From an uncultured Eubacteriales bacterium (GTDB lineage Bacteria; Bacillota; Clostridia; Lachnospirales; Lachnospiraceae), in NCBI GenBank assembly GCA_902772745.1, contig CACYBV010000150.1:1-7470 (forward strand): a DNA stretch of 7,470 nucleotides. The letters are read 5' to 3'. Of this stretch, positions 1-5,316 are shown piece by piece. The translations under genes and the position numbers were made by a program. The notes below the pieces were generated by a model. It did not search any database, was not told the DNA's origin, and was given only the letters and a program-made list of their open reading frames with translations. Position 1 is the stretch's first letter. The number at the start of each line of letters is the position of its first letter.

Positions 1-158
1 TGCAGGAAAACGCCGCCGATTTTGGGCATGCGCTTCGCCATGTAAGCCGCCAGCTCGGTCTGGGGCGTAATCGGATAGCCGAAGTAATGCCGGCAGCCCG
101 CCCGGATTGCCGCTTCCGCAATCGCTTCATTGCCTTTCATGAGTACTTTTTCAGCCAT
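1..158 (-). CDS. vorB: 2-oxoacid:ferredoxin oxidoreductase alpha subunit, VorB type (3' part outside window)
   Basis: Only the first 52 codons are present; the gene runs off the left edge. The N terminus reads MAEKVLMKGNEAIAEAA, followed by an AGCRHYFGYPITPQTEL stretch. The GYPITPQTE signature is typical of the pyrimidine-binding domain of the alpha subunit of 2-oxoacid:ferredoxin oxidoreductases, and the overall start matches the clostridial 3-methyl-2-oxobutanoate dehydrogenase subunit VorB. In this family the thiamine-diphosphate enzyme interconverts a 2-oxoacid + CoA with acyl-CoA + CO2, passing electrons to or from ferredoxin in the cytoplasm. The ATG at 158-156 is supported by an AAGGTGG ribosome site four bases upstream. 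The gene begins nine bases after the ferredoxin subunit stop, which is the usual delta-alpha-beta(-gamma) order. Substrate preference (branched-chain 2-oxoacids versus 2-oxoglutarate or others) cannot be read from this fragment. The neighbouring ilvE is what favours branched-chain substrates. Confidence 0.88.
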   Translation of the reverse strand, partial: MAEKVLMKGNEAIAEAAIRAGCRHYFGYPITPQTELAAYMAKRMPKIGGVFL

Positions 159-162
159 GCTT

Positions 163-169
163 CCACCTT
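163..169 (-). promoter_or_regulatory. vorB ribosome binding site overlapping the vorD stop codon
   Basis: On the minus strand AAGGTGG lies four bases before the vorB ATG, and its first two A residues belong to the TAA stop (170-168) of the ferredoxin gene. This arrangement suggests translational coupling of the two subunits, which would help keep them stoichiometric. The motif and its overlap are seen directly; coupling is inferred. Confidence 0.7.
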
Positions 170-374
170 ACCTTTCTACCGTGATTACGCAGTCGGGACA
201 CATCATGGCGCAGCTTGCGCAGCCGATGCATTTCGATTCGTCGATGCATTCCGCCGGGCTGTGCCCCTTCCTGTTGATCTTGTCCTTCGCAATCACGAGA
301 ATCTGCTTGGGGCAGGCGCTGACGCAGAGTCCGCAGCCCTTGCAGATGTCCGTATTGAATGTTACTTTTGCCAT
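168..374 (-). CDS. vorD: 2-oxoacid:ferredoxin oxidoreductase delta (2x[4Fe-4S] ferredoxin) subunit
   Basis: This 68-residue protein carries two ferredoxin cluster motifs. The first is CKGCGLCVSACP with cysteines 11, 14, 17 and 21; the second is CIGCASCAMMCP with cysteines 49, 52, 55 and 59. Residues 22-48 link them. Each motif should bind one [4Fe-4S] cluster, so the subunit would carry electrons between the thiamine-diphosphate centre of the oxidoreductase and external ferredoxin. Its length and its place directly before vorB (nine-base gap) match the delta subunit of four-subunit VOR/KOR enzymes. The ATG at 374-372 has an AAGGAGA ribosome site six bases upstream (387-381). The 39-base gap to the preceding 978-codon gene shows no terminator and no clear promoter, so transcription probably reads through from upstream. 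It could equally be named korD if the enzyme prefers 2-oxoglutarate. Confidence 0.88.
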   Translation of the reverse strand: MAKVTFNTDICKGCGLCVSACPKQILVIAKDKINRKGHSPAECIDESKCIGCASCAMMCPDCVITVER

Positions 375-413
375 TTTCTGTCTCCTTGCTTATTTTCGCG
401 TTCTATGGATGGT

Positions 414-3350
414 TCAGCTCAGATTGGAAGTGATCTCCGGGGATTTTTTGTCTTCGTCCGCCTCCAGAGCGACCGCATTCTTATGCCAGGACCACTCTGT
501 TTCCAAATCATCAAATTTTTCGTTTTTCACTATGTTTTGCAGATCTTCTTTGGGCATGCTTTCTATAAATGTTTTGAACCTCGGATCGGCGAGAATCTTG
601 TCGGTCATAAGCCGAAGATATCTCTTGTCGCTCTTTGTATCGCAATTTTCGTTCAGCAGGATTTCACCTGCCCCGTCATCCGCATATTTGATGACGGCAA
701 GTGCCCGCGCATAATCCCGGAGGGTTTCCCCTCCCCGCAGAATGCGCTCCTTAGCGTCGCGCAGGATGCGCCGGACAGTCGTTCCCTGCGGATAGTAATT
801 CTCCGGACCGATATAGTCATCGCTGAGCCTGTCAACGCCGCGCTTTTTGTTGATCTCAGCACAGTAGGCTTCAAACTGGTCCCGCGGCATAACCTCCGCG
901 AGGAAGCTCATACACTCATCGAAACGGGTCTTTCCGAATCCGCGGGTCCGTACCTTCTCCTTGCCCTCGAGGTACTTCATCACGATACCGCAGGCCGTTT
1001 TCATCTCGGCCCCCGTCGGCGCCTGGTCGGTACCGATCTTTCGCATCGCCGCCTTTGCCTGTTCGAACTCATCGCTGTTTTTTATACGCGAAATCACGCC
1101 GAGTCCCGTATAGGAACCGGTTTTGGTTTCATCGAGGCGTCCAACCATCGCGCAGATCCGTTTCTGAACCTTTTTCAGGCGGTCTCCTTCGATGGTATAA
1201 CGCACCACATCCGCTTTTTCTTCCCGCAGCATTTTTTCATTATCCGCCAGTTCCTGCAGGAAATCGCTGATCCGATAATCCTTTTCCGTGATCTCGCCCG
1301 GGTTTTTCCCTTTCGGCAGAGACAGCCAGGGTTTGACACCGGTCACCGTCATTTCAAAAGCCTCTGTGTCCCGGATCCTCGGAACCATGGCACGCACTTC
1401 ATCCGAAGAAGGATACAGGGGTTTGATTCCCTTTTCCTGCATCTGCTTCAGAAGAGAGTAGCTGGCGGCCACAAAGGCCAGATTATCCCTGTATTCCTGC
1501 CGGATACTCGCATTTTTAGCAAGTTCAAAATCGTCATCGCCCGCATTCTCCGGAATATATACCAGGGCACCCTCCTGATTATCCAGGACCTTCTCCCAGG
1601 CCTCGAAAACATTGCGCCGGAAAGCTGCGGCCGCCCTGAATTCAACGGCAGCAACACCGGCTTTCCTCTGCTCTTCCCGGTAATCCTGCACCAGTTTCCG
1701 ATGAATCCCGAGGAGCTGCTTCACTTCTTCGTCTTTTCCGAGCTTGAACGCTTTATTCAGAAGTGTGAGCCCGTTTACCAGTTTTTCCCGGCTTGCGTCG
1801 CTGAGGTCTTTCGAAGCAGATTCGAAAAGCGGTTTTCCGCTGCCGTCCGGATCGGAAAGCAGAAAATCATATAGTCCGGCGAGCTTTTTCTGAGCTTCCG
1901 CATACTTCCCGGGGTCTTTCTCGGCCTTCTCCATACTGCTGAGAGCCACCAGAAACTCATTTGCTTTTTCTTGGTTTTCCCCATACAGATGATTGCTGCT
2001 CAGACTGTTCAGATAGGATCCTGTATCCTTCAGCGCTCTTTTTTTCGCCTTTTCGGAGAGTTTCGGATCCCCTAAAAGCACGGTCTTTTTCGGATAGTAG
2101 GTTGATCTGGAGCCGAGATAAATTCCGCCGTTTGCGCCCCAGCCCTCAACCTTCGGCAAACCGGTCTTTTTCTTCAGTTCCTCCTGGTCCACTTCGAGAG
2201 ACTGCTCCAGACTTTTGCCGTCCAGCTGCCCTTCGCTCGGATTCCCGGCCATGGCATAGCCGCGGGCATTCATGGGAACCGAGACGGAAAGAGAGCCGTC
2301 GTCATTCATTTTGACAAAGTCTTTGTGCGAAGGATCCGGCGCCGGCTTTTCAGCCTGACCGTACTCCGCCTGGGGCATATCGCTGAGCCAGGCCATCTCA
2401 AAACCGGTCGGTTCCTTCAGAATATTGTTGTGATAATGCCGTTCCATTCCCTGGCGAACCAGTTCGTCCAGGGTAATGGTTTTGGTCCGCGGCGCGTTGA
2501 CCTCCCAGCCGCGCGAGTCTTCATAGCGGATGGTATTACCGTCCTCGCTGATCCCGGTGACGGTGACATAGTGACCGTCCCAGGCGATGGAAAGCGGCGA
2601 GCGCTCAGAAATCAGCGCTTCCGTGATCGTATCCTGAAGCTTCTTTTTCACCGCAGCCTTATACTCGGCTGCCACGGTCTGAAGCTGCGGTACGGACAGG
2701 ACCTGCCCGTCTATAGAAAGCAGTTCTCCGGAGAAAGGCTCCAGCCGCAGCATGTTGACCGCAGTATTCGGTAAAAGCTGCACCGCAAGGTCCGCGTTCG
2801 CATAGATTGAGTTTTCGTCATCGGAATTCATCAGGCGCTTGCGTTCGGGATTTGCCTTTTCGTTTTCCGGAATTCCTTCATGGTAGTCCGGGCGCCACTG
2901 GCGGATCTGCTCCTGGGAAAGATTCACGCCGCGGCTCTTTAGGAGCATCGAATACGAGATGGACCAGCAGCCGAACGCGCTCGTCTGGTAGTCCGGATAT
3001 TTGATGCCCGAAAGTCCGATAAAGCCGTCCTGGTTGTCGAGTTCCGGTTTCTCATACGGAATGCCGAGCGCCGCCTTCTGCTGCTGCTTTGAACGGATTG
3101 CACGGATCTCTTCCGCCGTATCGATTCTCGCTTCGAGATAACGCTTCGCCGGCGCGTTCTCGGGCAAATTCAGCTCATCTTCGTGAGCCTTTGAAAAATT
3201 ATTCAGCACCGTCAGGCTGCCGCTGGTCAGCACCTCTTCCGTGAGAATGTCATACCCGGTTCCCGGCTGCGGGACATAGTCGTTTCCGACCTTTATGAAT
3301 TTCGGGATGACCGTAGGATTATTTTCGGCATTGCTTTTCGCTTTTGGCAT
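414..3350 (-). CDS. Large protein of unknown function with papain/C39-like cysteine peptidase domain
   Basis: A 978-residue protein that I cannot assign to a named family. Residues 1-110 are polar with no signal peptide. Residues about 115-325 look like a papain-like/C39-like fold: YQTSAFGCWSISYSM gives a probable oxyanion Gln122 and nucleophile Cys128, WDGHYVTVTGI gives His260, and the following strand ends at IRYEDSRGW with Asp278. The Q-x5-C-W spacing resembles AvrRpt2/BtrH-type papain-like peptidases. Residues about 330-978 are charged and helix-rich, without membrane segments, and contain weakly similar blocks around TGSY at 443-475 and 744-775. A ribosome site AAAGGA lies seven bases before the ATG. 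The gene sits between an ATPase gene (61-base gap) and vorD (39-base gap), although nothing in it suggests 2-oxoacid metabolism. Hand counts of two 60-base lines near its 3' end (481-600) give 35% and 42% GC, against 75% for one line in ilvE (4621-4680). It might be a protease, a transglutaminase-like or deamidase enzyme, or a secreted effector using a non-Sec route. The reading frame is certain, the peptidase fold likely, and the role unknown. Confidence 0.85.
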   Translation of the reverse strand: MPKAKSNAENNPTVIPKFIKVGNDYVPQPGTGYDILTEEVLTSGSLTVLNNFSKAHEDELNLPENAPAKRYLEARIDTAEEIRAIRSKQQQKAALGIPYEKPELDNQDGFIGLSGIKYPDYQTSAFGCWSISYSMLLKSRGVNLSQEQIRQWRPDYHEGIPENEKANPERKRLMNSDDENSIYANADLAVQLLPNTAVNMLRLEPFSGELLSIDGQVLSVPQLQTVAAEYKAAVKKKLQDTITEALISERSPLSIAWDGHYVTVTGISEDGNTIRYEDSRGWEVNAPRTKTITLDELVRQGMERHYHNNILKEPTGFEMAWLSDMPQAEYGQAEKPAPDPSHKDFVKMNDDGSLSVSVPMNARGYAMAGNPSEGQLDGKSLEQSLEVDQEELKKKTGLPKVEGWGANGGIYLGSRSTYYPKKTVLLGDPKLSEKAKKRALKDTGSYLNSLSSNHLYGENQEKANEFLVALSSMEKAEKDPGKYAEAQKKLAGLYDFLLSDPDGSGKPLFESASKDLSDASREKLVNGLTLLNKAFKLGKDEEVKQLLGIHRKLVQDYREEQRKAGVAAVEFRAAAAFRRNVFEAWEKVLDNQEGALVYIPENAGDDDFELAKNASIRQEYRDNLAFVAASYSLLKQMQEKGIKPLYPSSDEVRAMVPRIRDTEAFEMTVTGVKPWLSLPKGKNPGEITEKDYRISDFLQELADNEKMLREEKADVVRYTIEGDRLKKVQKRICAMVGRLDETKTGSYTGLGVISRIKNSDEFEQAKAAMRKIGTDQAPTGAEMKTACGIVMKYLEGKEKVRTRGFGKTRFDECMSFLAEVMPRDQFEAYCAEINKKRGVDRLSDDYIGPENYYPQGTTVRRILRDAKERILRGGETLRDYARALAVIKYADDGAGEILLNENCDTKSDKRYLRLMTDKILADPRFKTFIESMPKEDLQNIVKNEKFDDLETEWSWHKNAVALEADEDKKSPEITSNLS

Positions 3351-3411
3351 AATTCATTCCTTTCTGCAGGGCAAGCCCAGATCAGAGTTTGGAAATCCGT
3401 TCGTCATTATG

Positions 3412-4101
3412 TCAGTTCAGCGGATCAAAGATCCTTCGCTGCAGGTGCATCGGGAAGAGATTAGGAATCCTCTCCCGGAGTTCTCCCGCAAGCTCCTCAG
3501 TGACACTCGTGAACACGAGCGGAAGTCCGCAGCGTTCACTGAGTTTTTCCGCGCGCTCCTGGGTCCGAAGCACCGTTTCCGCGTTCGTTTCCGCTCCGAG
3601 GTTTGAGTTGTTGATGATCCCCGTGAACGGAAGCCCGCAGGCTGATTCGATCTCATGCATCACTTCCATCGCATCCTCGGGCTTCTGCGTCAGCGGCCGG
3701 TAAAAGTTCGCGACGAAGAAAACGTCAAAGTCATTCTCCTCGAGAATATAAGGCGTAAAGCGACCGAGGGCGAGCGCGCCGCGGTCGTCTCCGCCGATGT
3801 CGAGAACCGCATAGCGTGACCGGTTCTGCACGAGAGAATAGGCCTGCGACGGCAGCGCCGGAAGGTCGACGTTGCTTCCCGCAAACGGAAGCGCAACGAC
3901 TTCGATCCCCTCGCGGAGCATCTCTTCCTGACTGTCCTTCATCCGAAAGTACGGGTTTACAATGTCGAGATCCGCGATCGCGGCAGGCTTCCCGGATTCA
4001 TGGATCCGCTCCGCGTAATTGATCGCGATATTGGTCTTCCCGGACCCGTAATGCCCCATGAAAAGGGTAATCCGTTTCGGAGTGATGTCATTAAATGTCA
4101 T
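3412..4101 (-). CDS. MinD/Mrp-like P-loop ATPase (SIMIBI class), 229 residues
   Basis: The Walker A motif GHYGSGKT lies at residues 16-23, just after a hydrophobic strand (RITLFMG). A second acidic motif, ADLDIVNPYFR, follows where MinD/ParA-type proteins carry the switch I region, and a Walker B strand AVLDIGGDDRGA follows that. NNSNLG near residue 165 fits the base-recognition position. There are no membrane segments and no CxxC motif, so it is not an ordinary Mrp/Nbp35 cluster carrier or NifH-type reductase. The start is placed at ATG 4101, because TGGGGA lies six bases before it but directly abuts the in-frame ATG at 4107. The gene lies 71 bases after ilvE and before the peptidase-like gene and vorDB. 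From what I know of Clostridia, similar small ATPases often sit beside VOR genes. A role in maturing or controlling the oxidoreductase is plausible but unproven, and substrate and partner are unknown. Confidence 0.85.
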   Translation of the reverse strand: MTFNDITPKRITLFMGHYGSGKTNIAINYAERIHESGKPAAIADLDIVNPYFRMKDSQEEMLREGIEVVALPFAGSNVDLPALPSQAYSLVQNRSRYAVLDIGGDDRGALALGRFTPYILEENDFDVFFVANFYRPLTQKPEDAMEVMHEIESACGLPFTGIINNSNLGAETNAETVLRTQERAEKLSERCGLPLVFTSVTEELAGELRERIPNLFPMHLQRRIFDPLN

Positions 4102-4107
4102 AATCAT

Positions 4108-4113
4108 TCCCCA
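4108..4113 (-). promoter_or_regulatory. Ribosome binding site that selects the second ATG of the ATPase gene
   Basis: On the minus strand the sequence reads TGGGGAATGATTATG. The purine-rich TGGGGA touches the first ATG (4107) with no spacer but lies six bases from the second ATG (4101). Normal Shine-Dalgarno spacing therefore favours the second start and shortens the protein by two residues. Confidence 0.55.
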
Positions 4114-4172
4114 GAATAATCATTCAGCCGGATTTGACGGGCTGCATCGGGCAGTCCTGTTTTATGCCTTTC

Positions 4173-5246
4173 TCAGCAGACCGGATGAATCCATCCGAAG
4201 GTATCCGGAATCTTGCCCCACTGGATGCCGGTCAGCGTATCATACAGATGCTGTGTGGTCTCGCCGATCTTTCCGCCGCCGATTTCGTATTCTTTGCCCT
4301 GATAGCTGAGCCAGCCGACAGGCGATACGACCGCCGCGGTACCGGTCCCCCAGGCTTCCTGAAGTGATCCGTTCTCCGCTGCTTCAACCAGCTCGTCCAC
4401 CGAAATCAGGCGCTCTGAAACATTCGCGCCCTGAGACTTCAGAAGCTCGATACAGCTCTTTCTCGTGATACCCGGAAGCACAGAGCCTGTCAGCTTCGGT
4501 GTCACGATTTCGTCGTTGATCTTGAACATGACGTTCATCGAGCCGACTTCCTCAATGTATTTTCTTTCAACGCCGTCGAGCCACAGAACCTGGGTGAAGC
4601 CCTTCTCTTCTGCGCGTTTGCCGGCGCGCAGCGAAGCCGCGTAGTTGCCGCCGCATTTCGCGTAGCCGGTACCGCCGCGGACCGCGCGCACGTCGTCGGA
4701 TTCGATCGCGATCTTGACCGGATTGATTCCCTCAGCATAGTATGCGCCGACCGGGGACAGGATGCAGACAAAGGTCGAATGATGCACCGCATGCACGCCG
4801 AGATGCGGATCATTGCCGAAGGTAAAGGGGCGGATGTACAGGGAAGTTCCTTCGCTGTGCGGAACCCAGTCCTTCTCGAGCTTCACAAGCGTGTCGAGAA
4901 TTTCAAGCCACATCTCCGGGTCGATTTCCGGCAGACACAGTCTCTCGGCGCTGTTGTTCATACGCTTTCCGTTCTCATCCGGGCGGAACATGGCGATCGA
5001 GCCGTCCACGCGGCGGTACGCCTTCATGCCTTCGAAAATCTCTGCGCCATAATGAAGAACAGTGGACGCCGGATCAATCGCGATCGGTCCATAGGGCACG
5101 ATCCTAAGGTCATACCAGCCTTTGCCTTCTTCATAGTCCATCATGAACATGTGGTCCGTAAAGATTTTTCCGAACCCGAGTTTCGACTCATCCTGTGGCT
5201 TTGCCTTTGGATTCTTCGTGAGTTCCATTCTGATGTCCAGACTCAT
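4173..5246 (-). CDS. ilvE: Branched-chain amino acid aminotransferase (class IV, PLP-dependent)
   Basis: This 357-residue fold-type IV aminotransferase resembles the eukaryotic-like BCAT group (human BCATm type), whose usual length is about 340-380. It exchanges the amino group of valine, leucine or isoleucine with 2-oxoglutarate in the cytoplasm. Diagnostic segments include LHYGAEIFEGMKAYR (residues 65-79), RPFTFGNDPHLG (139-150), GTGYAKCGGNY with the PLP lysine at 197, IEEVGSMN with the conserved glutamate near 233, and the cofactor phosphate loop GTGTA near 300. The family's redox-active CxxC is not seen. The start MSLDIRMEL is chosen because AGAGGAGG sits eight bases upstream. An in-frame upstream extension to 5477 exists, but it runs into the preceding synthetase gene and has no such site. 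Its place between an acyl-CoA synthetase and VOR genes suggests it supplies or drains branched-chain 2-oxoacids. Confidence 0.96.
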   Translation of the reverse strand: MSLDIRMELTKNPKAKPQDESKLGFGKIFTDHMFMMDYEEGKGWYDLRIVPYGPIAIDPASTVLHYGAEIFEGMKAYRRVDGSIAMFRPDENGKRMNNSAERLCLPEIDPEMWLEILDTLVKLEKDWVPHSEGTSLYIRPFTFGNDPHLGVHAVHHSTFVCILSPVGAYYAEGINPVKIAIESDDVRAVRGGTGYAKCGGNYAASLRAGKRAEEKGFTQVLWLDGVERKYIEEVGSMNVMFKINDEIVTPKLTGSVLPGITRKSCIELLKSQGANVSERLISVDELVEAAENGSLQEAWGTGTAAVVSPVGWLSYQGKEYEIGGGKIGETTQHLYDTLTGIQWGKIPDTFGWIHPVC

Positions 5247-5254
5247 CTGTTTTT

Positions 5255-5262
5255 CCTCCTCT
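5255..5262 (-). promoter_or_regulatory. Strong ribosome binding site fixing the ilvE start
   Basis: On the minus strand AGAGGAGG is followed by an eight-base A-rich spacer and then the ATG of ilvE (5246). The near-perfect complement to the 16S rRNA tail settles the start against the longer open frame. The 70-base gap it sits in (5247-5316) shows no convincing promoter or terminator. Confidence 0.8.
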
Positions 5263-5316
5263 TTATTTGATGCGGCTGCTTTCGTACAGACAGCAGCGAT
5301 ATGATAAATTGATATT

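Noticed and set aside
87..1874. 595-codon open frame on the plus strand
   Set aside because: It lies antisense to vorB, vorD and most of the 978-codon gene, and its product is rich in Phe, Arg and His with no recognisable motif. The minus-strand frames carry clear motifs and ribosome sites, so this is a shadow of their codon bias.
3369..3378. GGGC-AA-GCCC inverted repeat in the gap before the 978-codon gene
   Set aside because: A four-base stem with a two-base loop and no T-run is too small to call a terminator or operator.
3351..3411. CATAAT on the minus strand just after the ATPase stop as a -10 box for the peptidase-like gene
   Set aside because: No -35 element is present at 16-18 bases upstream, so the match to TATAAT alone is not enough.
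3418..3441. Hairpin CAGC-GGATC / GATCC-GCTG with a three-base loop and a three-base bulge at the end of the ATPase gene
   Set aside because: It is short, bulged, inside the coding region and not followed by a T-run on the minus strand, so there is no support for a terminator.
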